64,000 bases of DNA from Alkalihalobacillus sp. BA299 (GCF_017745675.1 NZ_JAFLJM010000003.1:248001-312000); one strand, 5' to 3'. Shown: positions 26,680 to 37,154, counted from the first letter of the stretch. Notes: generated from the letters alone by a model not told the origin. Numbers and translations are program-made.

Positions 26680-28392
26680 TTAATGATGTCGGTTAAGAAA
26701 TCGCTCAAACTCTTCTTTCGTATACGTATTTATTACCGATTCCTTTTTTATCATACCTTTGCGGGCTACACCCACACCAATCTCCATAAATTCAAAGTGA
26801 TCAGAATGATGTGCATCCGTGTTGATAGAGATTTTTACGCCTGCTTCTTGTGCTTTTTTTAGCCACTCAGCAGATAAATCTAACCGGTGTGGATTGGCAT
26901 TCAGTTCTAAGGCGGTATCCGTTTCTTTTGCTAGTTCAATTAACATATCAATATCTACATCATAACCGCTTCTACGTCCAATTAGGCGGCCCGTGGGATG
27001 AGCGATTAAATCGACATGATGATTACGTAATGCCGTCGTTAAACGGTTCATAATCGTTTCTCTGTCTTGAGAAAAAGAAGAATGGATCGACCCGATGACA
27101 AAGTCCACTTGTTCTAATAATTCATCAGAGAAATCGAGCTTACTATTCGGTAAAATATCCATTTCAATACCCGTAAAAATTTTAAAGTCATCATATTCTT
27201 CGTTTAGACGTTTAATTTCTTTCATTTGTTCACGTAACCGTTCTTCTGTTAACCCATTGGCCACTTTTAAATATTGAGAGTGATCGGTGATCGCAATATA
27301 CGAATACCCTTTCGCACGCGCAGCTTCCGCCATTTCTTTTACAGAATAAGCCCCATCACTCCACGTTGTATGCATATGGAGATCGGCTTTTATGTCGTTT
27401 ATATCAATGAGAGCTAGGCTTTCTTTAGACGTTTCTACTTCTCCTTGGTCCTCTCTCGCTTCAGGCGGAATATAGCAAAGATCAAAGTGCTGAAAAAATT
27501 GTTCTTCGGTATCAAATGTTTTGATCTCACCAGTCTCTATATTTTCTACACCGTATTCACTAATTTTCTCTCCACGTTCTTTTGCTAGCTGTCGCATTTT
27601 TACATTATGGTCTTTTGAACCGGTAAAATGATGTAAAGTTGTTGCAAATTCAGCTGGCTTTACGAGTCTAAAATCTACTCCTACAGGATAGTCATAGCCT
27701 AACTCTACGGATACTTTAGTATTTCCACTTGCAATGATGTTTACAATACGAGGTAGGTTTAATAATTGTTCTTTCACTTTTTCGGGATCATGTGTACTAA
27801 TAATGAAATCGAGATCTTTTACTGTTTCCCGCATTCGCCGTAAGCTACCAGCTCTTGAAAATTGAACGATTTGTTCGAAGTTTCTCAAGTAACCTTCAAT
27901 CTCCGCAGCAATCGGGAGAACGAAGGCAATAGGGAAGCGCTCTGGTCGTTTTTCGAATTCATCAATCGCAGCGAGTAGCTTTTCTTCTGTTTTTTTACCA
28001 AAGCCTGCGAGCACTTGAACTTGCTTTTTTTCACATGCATCACGCAAGCTTTCAAGGTCAGTCACATTTAATTCTTGATAGAGCTTCCCAATTTTTTTAC
28101 CGCCAAGACCTGGCAGCTTTAGTAACGGGATTAATCCCGCCGGAAGTTCAGCCTGCAGTTCCTCTAACAGTGAAGAAGTTCCGGTTTCCTTTAACTCTAT
28201 TATTACTTCACTCGTTCCTTTCCCTATGCCTTTCAATTTAGAAGGATCCTCAATTTCAGCTAACGTACGTTCATCACTTTCTAATGCTTGTGCTGCCTTT
28301 CGGTAAGCCGAAACTTTAAATGAATTCTCGCCTTTAATTTCCATATATATCGCAATAAGTTCGAGTACTTTAATGACTTCTTTTTTATTCAC
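26680..28392 (-). CDS. polX: DNA polymerase/3'-5' exonuclease PolX
   Basis: 570 residues, the same length as B. subtilis PolX. N-terminal helix-hairpin-helix repeats (LKGIGKGTSEVIIEL, LPGLGGKKIGKLYQ, LAGFGKKTEEKLL) precede the family X polymerase palm (FSRAGSLRRMRETVKDLDFI with catalytic aspartates). The C-terminal PHP domain has the metal-binding DLHMHTTWSDG, AITDHSQYL, GIEMDILP and NTDAHHSDHF, conferring exonuclease and AP-endonuclease activities in base excision repair. GTG start chosen by alignment (MNKKEVIKVLELIA). It lies 33 bases before mutS2. Confidence 0.95.
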   Translation of the reverse strand: MNKKEVIKVLELIAIYMEIKGENSFKVSAYRKAAQALESDERTLAEIEDPSKLKGIGKGTSEVIIELKETGTSSLLEELQAELPAGLIPLLKLPGLGGKKIGKLYQELNVTDLESLRDACEKKQVQVLAGFGKKTEEKLLAAIDEFEKRPERFPIAFVLPIAAEIEGYLRNFEQIVQFSRAGSLRRMRETVKDLDFIISTHDPEKVKEQLLNLPRIVNIIASGNTKVSVELGYDYPVGVDFRLVKPAEFATTLHHFTGSKDHNVKMRQLAKERGEKISEYGVENIETGEIKTFDTEEQFFQHFDLCYIPPEAREDQGEVETSKESLALIDINDIKADLHMHTTWSDGAYSVKEMAEAARAKGYSYIAITDHSQYLKVANGLTEERLREQMKEIKRLNEEYDDFKIFTGIEMDILPNSKLDFSDELLEQVDFVIGSIHSSFSQDRETIMNRLTTALRNHHVDLIAHPTGRLIGRRSGYDVDIDMLIELAKETDTALELNANPHRLDLSAEWLKKAQEAGVKISINTDAHHSDHFEFMEIGVGVARKGMIKKESVINTYTKEEFERFLNRHH

Positions 28393-28495
28393 ATTCCTCG
28401 TCCTTTCCTTCATTTGCACTATATTGTTCTCATTTTTTTAAAACCAATAGCCATCCTTATGATCATACAAACAATAGTTGGTAAAAATCAAATAA

Positions 28496-28526
28496 AAAAC
28501 TGAGCATATGTGGTACGCCCAGTTTA
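28496..28526 (-). terminator. Terminator at the end of cvpA
   Basis: On the minus strand AACTGGGC pairs (one G-U) with GCTCAGTT and is followed by six T. The left arm overlaps the cvpA stop codon, separating zapA-cvpA from polX. Confidence 0.75.
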
Positions 28527-29063
28527 TAGCTCATTATTAATCCAAATTTCTTTAATCCAACTTGATAAAAATGGAGTATAGTCTAAAATTAGATTTGCAA
28601 GAGAAGATTGTTGTAAATGAGTTTGAATAAATTCAATAGGAAGTAGTGCTGCAACGTGTAATACTATAAAAATAATTAAATATGCCTCTAAAAAACATAG
28701 CACAGCACCAAGCCAGCCGTTAATCGTTCGTAATATCGGTAGGTGGGCAACAAAGTCCAACATCGACCCGACAATATGTAAAGCAATTTTCGTTCCAAAA
28801 AACAATATAGCAAAGGCAATTCCTGAGTAATACACACTTTCAAAATTGAATGCCTCAATTAGCATTGAAAACGCACTGTCACTTGAAAATTGCGGATACG
28901 GCACCCACAAACGGATATATGAAGCGAGCTCGCCATAATACAAATAAGCTACAATTAATGCAACAAAAAAACTAATCAGATGAATTAATTGTAGGATGAA
29001 GCCTCTTTTTAAACCTATAAATAAACTACTAATTAAAATTACAAATATTAGTATACTAAACAT
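28524..29063 (-). CDS. cvpA: CvpA family membrane protein (YshB)
   Basis: 179-residue integral membrane protein with four hydrophobic segments and the CvpA family pattern (LKRGFILQLIHLISFFVAL, NGWLGAVLCFLEAYLI). E. coli CvpA is linked to colicin V production, but the role in Bacillus is not established. It overlaps zapA by 8 bases, so the two are translationally coupled, in the same order as B. subtilis zapA-yshB. Confidence 0.86.
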   Translation of the reverse strand: MFSILIFVILISSLFIGLKRGFILQLIHLISFFVALIVAYLYYGELASYIRLWVPYPQFSSDSAFSMLIEAFNFESVYYSGIAFAILFFGTKIALHIVGSMLDFVAHLPILRTINGWLGAVLCFLEAYLIIFIVLHVAALLPIEFIQTHLQQSSLANLILDYTPFLSSWIKEIWINNEL

Positions 29064-29334
29064 CTGTTTCGTCCTCTTCCTTTAATTTTGCTTCTAGTTG
29101 TTCTATTCTTTTTTTCATTTTCACATAATCATCAGCGACATTTAATGCAGTTAAAACTGCTAATCTTGTTGTATCTAGTAATGGATTTCGCTTCCTTATT
29201 TCCTTCATTTTTTGGTCAACATATTGAGCTACTTCCTTTACATGAGCAGCTCCGTCTTCACTAACAATCGTATATTGCTGGCCGTATATTGATACAGTCG
29301 TACGAGTTCGCTCAGTTTCTCTCTCCTCTGACAC
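29056..29334 (-). CDS. zapA: Cell division protein ZapA
   Basis: 92-residue FtsZ-associated protein that promotes Z-ring assembly at mid-cell. The N-terminal strand domain TTVSIYGQQYTIVSEDG is followed by a predicted coiled-coil C-terminus (VKMKKRIEQLEAKLKEE). NPLLDTTRLAVLTALNVADD matches the conserved dimer core. Start is GTG (MSEERETERT) 7 bases after ATAGGAGG; the open frame begins six codons earlier, over the ribosome binding site. Confidence 0.93.
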   Translation of the reverse strand: MSEERETERTRTTVSIYGQQYTIVSEDGAAHVKEVAQYVDQKMKEIRKRNPLLDTTRLAVLTALNVADDYVKMKKRIEQLEAKLKEEDETDV

Positions 29335-29620
29335 CCAAAAGCCTCCTATCACGATCTATGGCTTCTTACTTTTTTCCAAGATGACATTTTAAAAAAATTT
29401 CCCAAGTTCTATCATAACATGAAGCGCGGGCGTTGAAAATATTAAGCCGAAGCTATTGCTAATAAATGGGCCACACACACAATATCTTTATTTAAAATTC
29501 AATAATAAATATGCATTTTGGATCAGTTTCCATACGATTTTATGTAAGCTATTTTTTTCAGGAGCTTATCTCGAGAAATTATCTATAGTTTACCGATGAA
29601 TTGACGGGTAGCTCTTTCGA

Positions 29621-29820
29621 TTAATTGAGCTAACTTTTGATATATCAGTCTAATTCTCGTTTTATCAGTCTAATTCTAATTATATCAGTCTAATTCTAAT
29701 TATATCAATCTAACTCTCGTTTTATCAGTCTAATTTTAATTATATCAGTCTAATTCTAATTATATCAGTCTAACTCAAAATATATGGACCTAACTGTCAA
29801 TTGATTGGTGTAACCTGATG
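29621..29820. repeat. 20-bp tandem repeat array
   Basis: Seven clear copies of TATATCAGTCTAATTCTAAT run without spacers from 29641 to 29780, with degenerate units on both sides. A 60-bp higher-order unit is visible: 29641-29700 and 29701-29760 differ at three positions. No open frame uses it. It lies in the 617-bp gap between zapA and pheT, where B. subtilis has rnhC; the rest of the gap shows nothing recognisable except the pheT terminator. Confidence 0.93.
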
Positions 29821-29898
29821 TAATTCTACTTTTAACCTATGCTTTAGTGATTGTACTTTATTTGTTATCGAGCTCTATAACTCACATCTTTATAGGAT

Positions 29899-29942
29899 AA
29901 GAAAAGCAGGTGACATTCATTATGAGTCACCTGCTTTTCTTG
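29899..29942 (-). terminator. Terminator of pheST
   Basis: AAGAAAAGCAGGTGAC pairs with GTCACCTGCTTTTCTT, a 16-bp stem with an 11-base loop, 10 bases after the pheT stop. Confidence 0.9.
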
Positions 29943-29951
29943 TATAGTTTT

Positions 29952-32378
29952 TTAAGCGCGTAACTCAGCACCGATTTCTGCTTTTAACTGATCGAGAACC
30001 TTTAAGTGAACTTGACTCACTTCCTCATCAGTTAACGTTCTTTCTGGATCGTAATACGTGAGTGAGAAGGCTAACGACTTCTTCCCTGCTTCAAGATGCT
30101 CACCTTGGTACAGATCAAACAGTTGAACGTTCTTTAAAAGTTGGCCACCAGCTGTTACGATTACCTGATGCACCTTACCTGCATGGACCGTTTCATCCAC
30201 TACAAGAGCAATATCACGGGAGATTGCTGGGAATCTTGGAATTGGTATATAAGCAACGTCATCGTACTTGTACCCGAGCAATTGTTCTAAATCCAATTGA
30301 AATACGTACGTTTCATTAAGATCTAATTCCTTTTGTAGTGTCGGGTGGATTTGACCGATAAAGCCTACTTCGCTTCCATCTAAAACTACGGCTGCCGTTC
30401 GTCCTGGGTGCAGCCCTTGCTTATTCGTTTGTTCAAATGTAACATAATGGATCAGTCCAAGCTCTGAAAGTAACGATTCGACAACACCTTTAGCTACGAA
30501 AAAGTCTACAACCTTCTTTTCACCTTGCCATAAATGGCTATGAGCTACTCCTGTTAAAGCTCCAGCGACCATTTCTTTTTCTTGTGGTTGTTTTGTCACT
30601 TCTTTTTCTTCCGATAAAAAGATCGAACCGATTTCATAAACGGCAACATTATTAACTTTACGATTTAAATTATAGCTAATGACATCTAACAAATGCGGAA
30701 TGAGGCTCGTTCTTAATGTACTTCGATCTTCACTCATTGGCATCGAAAGCTTAACAGGTGTTAAATGTTCATTTTCTTTGCTTAAACCTGTTGCTTTGCT
30801 AGGTGTGGTTAAAGAATACGTAATTGCCTGATAAAGTCCTGCTGCCTCTAATGACCGACGTGCTTTTCTACGACCAGCTTGATAATCCGTTAAATGGCCA
30901 GTTGTTGTTAAACCAATCGGTAATGTCGTTGGAATATGATCATAGCCATACAATCTAGCTACTTCTTCTACTAAGTCCTCAGTAATTGAAATATCACTTC
31001 GTCTTGTAGGTGCTGTTACGACAAACTCTTCATCGTTTTGTACGTAAGGAAATTCCAGACGATCAAAGATTTTCGCAATATTACCTGAGGATAGGTCTGT
31101 TCCTAGAAGAGAATTTACTTGCTCTGTTGATAACGCTACTTCTTGTTCCTTAATATCTAATGTATCCACTTCTACAATACCATCAACAACTTCTCCGTCA
31201 GCTAATTCAGCGATCAATTGAGCAGCACGTTCAGCCGCCTCACGAACTCGTTTTGGATCGACACCTTTTTCATAGCGCATGCTTGACTCACTGCGTAGGC
31301 CTAAATCTCTTGATGCCTTACGAACCGTTTGACCATTAAAATAAGCCGCCTCTAAAAGGATCGTTGTGGTATCGTTTTGAACTTCAGAAGAAGCTCCTCC
31401 CATGACACCAGCAACTGCTGTTGCTTCAGTTCCATTTGTTATCACTAAATGGTCGTTGCTTAGCTTACGCGTTTCGTTATCGAGTGTCACAATTTCTTCA
31501 CCAGCACGTGCACGACGTACGACAACTTCTTTTGAACCAAATCGGTCATAATCAAACGCATGAAGCGGCTGACCATATTCAATCAGAACATAATTTGTTA
31601 CATCAACGACATTACTAATCGGGCGAATCCCCGCTGCTGTTAATCGATTTTGTAGCCATAAAGGAGATGGTCCAATTTTCACATTTTTAATGACCTTAGC
31701 CCCGTAATATGGATTATCTTCTGCTGCTTTCACATGGACTGAAACATAATCAGCTGCTTTATCGCTACTTGTGCCTTCCTTAATTGTTGGATGCTCTACT
31801 TCACGCCCTAATAGGGCCGCCATTTCATAAGCGACTCCAAGCATACTTAAACAGTCCGAGCGATTTGGTGTTAAATCAAGCTCTAATACTTCATCCGTTA
31901 AGTTTAGAGCTTCTAGTGCATCTTGACCCGCTTCTACTTCTTCCGGAAAATTATAAATACCTTCAGCAAACTCTTTTGGAATAAGCTTTCCTTCAATTCC
32001 TAACTCCTGAAGAGAGCATATCATTCCTTGTGATAACTCACCACGAAGCTTTGCTTTTTTAATTTTAAAGTTCCCTGGTAATACCGCACCAACTGTTGCC
32101 ACAGCTACTTTTTGGCCAGCACCGACATTTGCTGCACCACAAATAATTTGTAAATGTTCTTCTGCACCGATATCGACTTTACAAACTCGTAATTTATCTG
32201 CATTTGGATGCTGTGTACATTCCAACACATGACCGACGACGACACCACTCATTCCTTTTTTTAATGAATGAATAATGTCGACTTCAATTCCACCTTTAGT
32301 CAATCTATCTGCAATTTCAGCAGGTGTTAAATCAGCCACATCAATATAATCTTGAAGCCATTGATAAGAAACTAACAT
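29952..32378 (-). CDS. pheT: Phenylalanine-tRNA ligase beta subunit
   Basis: 808 residues (B. subtilis 804). It begins with an EMAP/OB-type tRNA-binding domain ([20 protein letters not shown], near residue 45). B3/B4 editing and B5 domains follow ([35 protein letters not shown]), then a catalytic-like core. The C-terminal FDX-ACB domain ([17 protein letters not shown]) binds the anticodon stem. It pairs with PheS as an alpha2beta2 enzyme. It starts 15 bases after pheS, behind GAGGAGG, and shares the T-box leader. Confidence 0.97.
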   Translation of the reverse strand: MLVSYQWLQDYIDVADLTPAEIADRLTKGGIEVDIIHSLKKGMSGVVVGHVLECTQHPNADKLRVCKVDIGAEEHLQIICGAANVGAGQKVAVATVGAVLPGNFKIKKAKLRGELSQGMICSLQELGIEGKLIPKEFAEGIYNFPEEVEAGQDALEALNLTDEVLELDLTPNRSDCLSMLGVAYEMAALLGREVEHPTIKEGTSSDKAADYVSVHVKAAEDNPYYGAKVIKNVKIGPSPLWLQNRLTAAGIRPISNVVDVTNYVLIEYGQPLHAFDYDRFGSKEVVVRRARAGEEIVTLDNETRKLSNDHLVITNGTEATAVAGVMGGASSEVQNDTTTILLEAAYFNGQTVRKASRDLGLRSESSMRYEKGVDPKRVREAAERAAQLIAELADGEVVDGIVEVDTLDIKEQEVALSTEQVNSLLGTDLSSGNIAKIFDRLEFPYVQNDEEFVVTAPTRRSDISITEDLVEEVARLYGYDHIPTTLPIGLTTTGHLTDYQAGRRKARRSLEAAGLYQAITYSLTTPSKATGLSKENEHLTPVKLSMPMSEDRSTLRTSLIPHLLDVISYNLNRKVNNVAVYEIGSIFLSEEKEVTKQPQEKEMVAGALTGVAHSHLWQGEKKVVDFFVAKGVVESLLSELGLIHYVTFEQTNKQGLHPGRTAAVVLDGSEVGFIGQIHPTLQKELDLNETYVFQLDLEQLLGYKYDDVAYIPIPRFPAISRDIALVVDETVHAGKVHQVIVTAGGQLLKNVQLFDLYQGEHLEAGKKSLAFSLTYYDPERTLTDEEVSQVHLKVLDQLKAEIGAELRA

Positions 32379-32392
32379 ATTCTTTCCTCCTC

Positions 32393-33427
32393 TTACACTT
32401 GTTTAAATTGTTCTAAGAAACGTAAGTCATTCGTATAAAAATGACGAATATCATCAATTCCGTACTTTAACATCGCTAGGCGTTCAACACCCATACCGAA
32501 AGCGAATCCACTATACTTCTTCGGATCAAAACCACCCATTTTAAGTACACGAGGATGAACCATTCCCGCTCCAAGTACTTCAATCCAGCCTGTTTGCTTA
32601 CAAACTCGGCAGCCTTTTCCTCCACAAATTCCACAAGAAACGTCGACTTCAACAGAAGGCTCTGTAAATGGGAAAAAGCTTGGACGAAGGCGAATCGTAC
32701 GATCTTCACCGAAATAACGCTTCGCAAATGTATCTAAGACACCTTTTAAATCACTCATACGGACATTTTCATCGATGTAAAGACCCTCGATTTGCATAAA
32801 CTGATGAGAGTGAGTTGCATCATCGTCATCACGTCTAAACACTTTTCCAGGACAGATGATTTTCACAGGTCCTTGCCCTTTGTATTTTTCCATCGTGCGT
32901 GCTTGAACAGGTGATGTATGAGTTCTTAACAATAGCTCATTCGTAATATAAAAAGAATCTTGCATGTCACGTGCAGGATGATCTTTCGGTAAGTTGAGTG
33001 CTTCAAAGTTATAATAATCGGTTTCTACTTCCGGACCTTCCGCTACCTCAAATCCCATTCCGATAAAAACATCTTCAACATGCTCAACAACTGCTGTTAA
33101 TGGATGACGAGCACCTTTTGCAACAGGTCGGCCTGGAAGTGTGACATCAATACTTTCCTCAGCTAATTTACGCTCTACTTCTTGTGCTTCAAGCTGCACT
33201 TCTTTTTCTTCTAATTTTTCTGTAATAGCGGCACGAACATCATTGGCCATTTGTCCAATGAGAGGACGTTCTTCTGCTGATAATTTGCCCATTCCTCTTA
33301 AAACTTCAGTAATTGGGCCTTTCTTTCCTAAGTAAGCGACACGGATGTCTTGTAAGGCTTTTAACGTATCTGCTTGTGCAACTTTTTCAAGTGCTTCTGT
33401 TTTCAGACCTTCTAATCGATCTTTCAT
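32393..33427 (-). CDS. pheS: Phenylalanine-tRNA ligase alpha subunit
   Basis: 344 residues, identical in length to B. subtilis PheS. An N-terminal coiled coil (about residues 1-85) contacts tRNA. Class II synthetase motif 2 is seen in [20 protein letters not shown] and motif 3 in [20 protein letters not shown]. The ATG (MKDRLEGL) lies behind AAAGGAGG; the open frame extends 29 codons upstream into repeat A and is not coding there. First gene of the T-box-controlled pheST operon. Confidence 0.97.
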   Translation of the reverse strand: MKDRLEGLKTEALEKVAQADTLKALQDIRVAYLGKKGPITEVLRGMGKLSAEERPLIGQMANDVRAAITEKLEEKEVQLEAQEVERKLAEESIDVTLPGRPVAKGARHPLTAVVEHVEDVFIGMGFEVAEGPEVETDYYNFEALNLPKDHPARDMQDSFYITNELLLRTHTSPVQARTMEKYKGQGPVKIICPGKVFRRDDDDATHSHQFMQIEGLYIDENVRMSDLKGVLDTFAKRYFGEDRTIRLRPSFFPFTEPSVEVDVSCGICGGKGCRVCKQTGWIEVLGAGMVHPRVLKMGGFDPKKYSGFAFGMGVERLAMLKYGIDDIRHFYTNDLRFLEQFKQV

Positions 33428-33448
33428 AATTTTTCCTCCTTTTATATA

Positions 33449-33746
33449 GAAAAGCGTAAGCACCCGTTCAGCGACATATGGACTGGAGCCCTCTGTATGA
33501 GATAAAGGCAACACAGAGAGCGTAAGCGATCTGATGTTAACTTATCGTAAGGAGGGGAGCGAAGTCCACTAGACGCTGGGTGCTGCAGCTAGACAATAAG
33601 AAAAGCGTAAGGCGCCTGCTTAGCGGCGACAAGCGCTGGAGGGCCAGCAATTAGTGTCCTGTTTTTTGGACACGTTTGATGGACCGAAGCGACCTCGAGC
33701 CGATGGCGCCTGCAGCTAGACAAGAAAAGCGTAAGCACCCGTTTAA
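33449..33746. repeat. Family A, family B and partial A modules in the pheS leader
   Basis: Module A spans 33449-33595, module B 33600-33722, and a 22-base start of a further A module lies at 33724-33745. The stems are retained with different bases: AGCACCC with GGGTGCT, CTCTGT with ACAGAG, and GGCGCC with GGCGCC. The block lies between the T-box terminator and the pheS ribosome binding site, so it is transcribed in pheST mRNA. Confidence 0.92.
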
Positions 33747-33756
33747 ATGAACAAAT

Positions 33757-34036
33757 AGAGCCATCGCCCCAAATTAAGGGACGATGGCTCGTGGTACCAC
33801 CCTTATTAGTAATAGAATCGACTACTACTCACTTCATTAGGTAACGGCTTTTAACCGATGACACCTTCATAAGGTTTATATAAACCTTATGTTCCGGCGC
33901 TAGCTCTAGAGTGAATTCACCTGTTTCAACCATAGAAATGCTTACAGTCCTAGACATTTCCTCCCTAAATGGTGATGGACAGCCTACTACTCTCCTTCAT
34001 CGCTTTTTTCAATATAGAGTTATGTAATATTAAACT
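33757..34036 (-). promoter_or_regulatory. T-box leader of pheST (phenylalanine specifier)
   Basis: The invariant T-box GGGTGGTACCACG lies at 33790-33802 on the minus strand. The terminator hairpin GAGCCATCGTCCC with GGGGCGATGGCTC follows at 33757-33790. Stem I contains GTGAATTCACTC, offering TTC (Phe) as specifier. Uncharged tRNA-Phe should favour antitermination. The terminator is followed by TATTTGTTCATTT rather than a clean T run. Confidence 0.94.
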
Positions 34037-34042
34037 TATTAA

Positions 34043-34071
34043 AGTATAGAAAAAAATGACACACAGTGCAA
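34043..34071 (-). promoter_or_regulatory. Sigma-A promoter of pheST
   Basis: TTGCAC (34066-34071) and TATACT (34043-34048) are spaced by 17 bases on the minus strand, just upstream of the T-box stem I. Confidence 0.82.
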
Positions 34072-34077
34072 GTGGAA

Positions 34078-34833
34078 TTATTCATTTCGTAATCCATATA
34101 ACAAAACCGCGGTTGCAATCGCTACGTTTAACGATTCTGCTTTACCATAAATAGGCACATATAAATTGGCATCGGTTCTATTTAATAGCTCTTTAGACAC
34201 CCCTTCTCCTTCGTTTCCAACGATGAGTGCAAAAGAAGCTGGAGAATTAATACATTTATAGTCTTGACCATTTTCAAGAGCTGTTCCAAAGACTGGAACT
34301 TCTAGACTCTTCATTTTATCAACCCATTCTACTAAGTTGCCCTTTACAATGGGAAGATGAAATAAGGAGCCTTGTGTCGAGCGTATCACTTTCCCATTAT
34401 AAAGATCGACCGAACCCTCACCTAATACAACACCATCGATCCCTGCTGCATCAGCTGTCCGTATAATCGTTCCTACGTTTCCTGGATCTTGAACAGCATC
34501 GATGAATAAATACCTTCCACGATTAGGAACTAACTGATGATCAAATTGCTGGCAGATCGCACTGACTCCTTGTGGGGTTTTCGTTTCACTTAGTTCCATC
34601 ATCACACGATCTGTAACATAAGTAATTGGAACTGGCCACTCCGACCAACTTTTCGGGATATCATAATGTTCAGCAACGATTAATTCTACTGGGTCTACCC
34701 CCGAAATACGAGCTTCTTCTATTAAATGTGCTCCTTCGATTAAAAATTGCTTTTCTAGGTCTCGCCCTTTTTTAGTATGTAGTTTTCTCCATTGTTTGAC
34801 TTTCGGGTTTTTTACCGATTCTATTCGATTCAT
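34078..34833 (-). CDS. ysgA: TrmH/SpoU family RNA 2'-O-methyltransferase (YsgA)
   Basis: 251-residue SPOUT methyltransferase. An N-terminal substrate-binding domain (residues 1-90) precedes the knotted SAM-binding domain. The three SpoU motifs are visible: QDPGNVGTIIRTADAAGIDG, LIVGNEGEGVSKELL and YGKAESLNVAIATAVLLYG. It probably methylates a ribose in rRNA or tRNA; the target nucleotide cannot be told. The ATG (MNRIESVKN) follows AGAGGAG. It lies upstream of pheST as in B. subtilis. Confidence 0.9.
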   Translation of the reverse strand: MNRIESVKNPKVKQWRKLHTKKGRDLEKQFLIEGAHLIEEARISGVDPVELIVAEHYDIPKSWSEWPVPITYVTDRVMMELSETKTPQGVSAICQQFDHQLVPNRGRYLFIDAVQDPGNVGTIIRTADAAGIDGVVLGEGSVDLYNGKVIRSTQGSLFHLPIVKGNLVEWVDKMKSLEVPVFGTALENGQDYKCINSPASFALIVGNEGEGVSKELLNRTDANLYVPIYGKAESLNVAIATAVLLYGLRNE

Positions 34834-34889
34834 GATTAACTCCTCTTCCTCATTCTTCATGTTTCTAATATAAACAGCCTTTTAATTTA

Positions 34890-35030
34890 GTTCAAAAAGG
34901 AGGAAAAAAAGAGCCGAGAAGGTCGAGACGGCGCAGCATTGAGGAGCACAGTGTATGCTTTTAATACATGAGCACCGCAGAAGCGAGCCAACAAAGAAAT
35001 CGACAGCTATTTTTCCCGGACTTTTTGAAC
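34890..35030. repeat. Family C repeat, short form
   Basis: A 141-bp element with perfect ends GTTCAAAAAG and CTTTTTGAAC, highly similar to those at 18949 and 51651. It fills most of the ysgA-sspI gap. A 15-base end fragment (CCCGGACTTTTGAAC) recurs at 35391-35405 just after sspI. Confidence 0.9.
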
Positions 35031-35138
35031 AACCTATATCAACCTTTTATAATTATACCCACCAAATTATACATAATCCCCAATAAATTTCACAAACTAT
35101 ACAAGATTTAATATCTATTAAATGAAGGAGTGCAAGCA

Positions 35139-35348
35139 ATGAGCTTTAATCTACGTGGTGCCATATTAGCAAATGTCCAAGGGAGTAGCGAGGATCAGGT
35201 GGAAGCTACAATCGATGATGCGATGTCTAGCGGTGAAGAAAAAATGTTACCTGGTCTCGGAGTATTATTTGAAGTGTTCTGGAAAAATGCAAGTGAAGAA
35301 CAAAAGCAAGAAATGGTGACACAAATTACAAATGGATTACAAAAATAG
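35139..35348 (+). CDS. sspI: Small acid-soluble spore protein I
   Basis: 69-residue spore protein similar to B. subtilis SspI (71 residues). The core [20 protein letters not shown] is nearly identical. SspI is a minor forespore-specific SASP, normally sigma-G dependent. The ATG giving MSFNLRG follows GAAGGAGTG; an in-frame GTG three codons upstream overlaps that site. Its place between ysgA and ysdC agrees with B. subtilis. I could not pick a convincing sigma-G promoter. Confidence 0.94.
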   Translation: MSFNLRGAILANVQGSSEDQVEATIDDAMSSGEEKMLPGLGVLFEVFWKNASEEQKQEMVTQITNGLQK

Positions 35349-35372
35349 AGGCTGATTTTCAGCCTCTATTTA
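35346..35372 (+). terminator. Terminator of sspI
   Basis: TAGAGGCTG pairs with CAGCCTCTA around a short T-rich loop, then TTT; the left arm overlaps the sspI stop. Confidence 0.78.
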
Positions 35373-35410
35373 CGTATAAATTGTAAACTACCCGGACTTT
35401 TGAACATCAT

Positions 35411-36496
35411 CTAATCAAATGTTATTTGTTTAACCGTATCTGTATCTAGCTTCTTAATTACTTCAACAATTAGCTTTACTGCATTTTCGAAGTCATCACG
35501 GTGTAAGATCGCTGCATGGGTATGAATATAACGTGTCGCGATCGTAATCGAAAGTGACGGTACTCCGTTAGCTGTTAAATGGATGGCCCCAGAATCCGTT
35601 CCTCCACCAGCAACATAATCAAACTGATAAGGAATATTATTTTCTTCTGCAGTGGATGTAACAAAATCTCTTAATCCTTTATGAGATACCATAGACGCAT
35701 CGTACATAATAATTTGTGGTCCTTCACCCATTTTAGCAAGCGCATCTTTATCACTTACTCCAGGCGTGTCCCCAGCAATACCGACATCGACACCAAAACC
35801 GATGTCGGGTTGGATAAAGTGAGCAGATGTTCTAGCGCCACGTAAGCCCACTTCTTCTTGAACCGTTCCAACACCATACACCGTATTTGGATGATCAACA
35901 TCTTTTAATTGCTTTAGTACTTCAATGGCTATGGCACAACCAATTCGGTTATCCCAAGCTTTTGCCATAAGATATTTTTCATTTTTCATGACAGTAAAAT
36001 CACAAACAGGAACAACAGCGTCACCAGGGAGAACACCGAACTCCATCGCCTCTTCTTTACTGGATGCCCCGATATCAATAAACATATCTTTTTTATCGAC
36101 TGGCTTTTTTCGAACCTCTGGAGAAAGGATATGTGGTGGTTTTGACCCAATCACACCTGGAACGCTTCCATTTTTCGTCATAATCGTTACGCGCTGCGCG
36201 AGCATGACTTGCTCCCACCAGCCACCAACTGTTTGAAAACGTAAAAATCCTTTATCGTCAATACTTGTAACCATAAAACCAATTTCATCTAAATGGCCCG
36301 CGACCATAATTTTAGGCCCTTCTTGTGTGCCATTTTTCTTCGCAATTAAGCTACCTAAATTATCTGTATAAACTTCAGTTGCATAAGGCTCAATAAATCT
36401 TTTCATCACTTCACGAGGCTCTTTTTCATTTCCAGGAATTCCGTTTGCATCCGTTAATTCTTTTAACATTTGCAATGTTGGATCTAAATTTGCCAT
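35411..36496 (-). CDS. ysdC: M42 family metallopeptidase YsdC
   Basis: 361 residues, the B. subtilis YsdC length. M42 glutamyl aminopeptidase/cellulase-type enzyme with a dinuclear metal site: [39 protein letters not shown] (catalytic and metal glutamates) and TRYIHTHAA (metal His near the end). Such enzymes are cytosolic, form tetrahedral assemblies and trim peptides. Specificity is unknown. ATG follows GGAGGA. Confidence 0.92.
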   Translation of the reverse strand: MANLDPTLQMLKELTDANGIPGNEKEPREVMKRFIEPYATEVYTDNLGSLIAKKNGTQEGPKIMVAGHLDEIGFMVTSIDDKGFLRFQTVGGWWEQVMLAQRVTIMTKNGSVPGVIGSKPPHILSPEVRKKPVDKKDMFIDIGASSKEEAMEFGVLPGDAVVPVCDFTVMKNEKYLMAKAWDNRIGCAIAIEVLKQLKDVDHPNTVYGVGTVQEEVGLRGARTSAHFIQPDIGFGVDVGIAGDTPGVSDKDALAKMGEGPQIIMYDASMVSHKGLRDFVTSTAEENNIPYQFDYVAGGGTDSGAIHLTANGVPSLSITIATRYIHTHAAILHRDDFENAVKLIVEVIKKLDTDTVKQITFD

Positions 36497-36582
36497 ATGT
36501 AAATGTCCTCCTTTATATGTATTCCACTCTAGTATATACGAAAAGAGTTTCGATACTCAAACGATCACCTTAAAGACTCTTT

Positions 36583-37074
36583 TTAATACCCTTCATCTTG
36601 ACGTTTATGATTCACTTCATTTTTTTCAAAATAGGCTTGTTCAATATCTTCATGGGTAAAACCTAATTGTTCTCCGAGTAGTAAATAGGTAGTAAACAAT
36701 TCTATAAAGCTCTCGTCCGATTGGTTTTCACTCAATTTCGTAATGAGATCAAATACTCGTTGAAAAACATTGACTAAGGAGATTTCAGAATCATATCGTT
36801 TCTCTTGTAGCTGAACGTCTTCAAACTTCAAAACGATACCTAAAGATAGGATAAAATGAAGTCCATCTACATATTCTTCTAAGATGATGTGCCGGTCTGC
36901 AGGTGGCTTATTACTCCAATACTTAAAGCATCTTGTTTCGTTAGCTAGCTCTCCTAATTCTACTTCAAGAGCAAGAATTTGTTCTGCTAATAAATCTTGT
37001 CCTTCAAGCTGATGTTCTCTAATAATTCGTTCATTTAACTGCCGCTGCATATTAAATAGTTTTTCTAAATTCAC
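36583..37074 (-). CDS. dUTP diphosphatase, dimeric all-alpha type
   Basis: 163-residue protein of the dimeric dUTPase (MazG-like, all-alpha NTP pyrophosphatase) family. Metal-binding motifs are EVELGELANETRCFKYWSN (ExxxE-type) and EEYVDGLHFILSLG (ExxD). It would hydrolyse dUTP to dUMP, keeping uracil out of DNA. Start is GTG (MNLEKLFNMQ) 8 bases after AAAAGGAGAG. B. subtilis lacks this gene here. Another deoxynucleotide substrate is possible. Confidence 0.84.
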   Translation of the reverse strand: MNLEKLFNMQRQLNERIIREHQLEGQDLLAEQILALEVELGELANETRCFKYWSNKPPADRHIILEEYVDGLHFILSLGIVLKFEDVQLQEKRYDSEISLVNVFQRVFDLITKLSENQSDESFIELFTTYLLLGEQLGFTHEDIEQAYFEKNEVNHKRQDEGY

Positions 37075-37154
37075 CGTAGTTTCTCTCCTTTTAAATACTT
37101 TCATTCTTTTTTGTTGTAGTATAAGATAAAGTGATACAAATATTATAGCAAATG

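Noticed and set aside
29641-29780. CRISPR-like array
   Set aside because: Units are 20 bp with no unique spacers between them, and there are no cas genes nearby. It is a plain tandem repeat.
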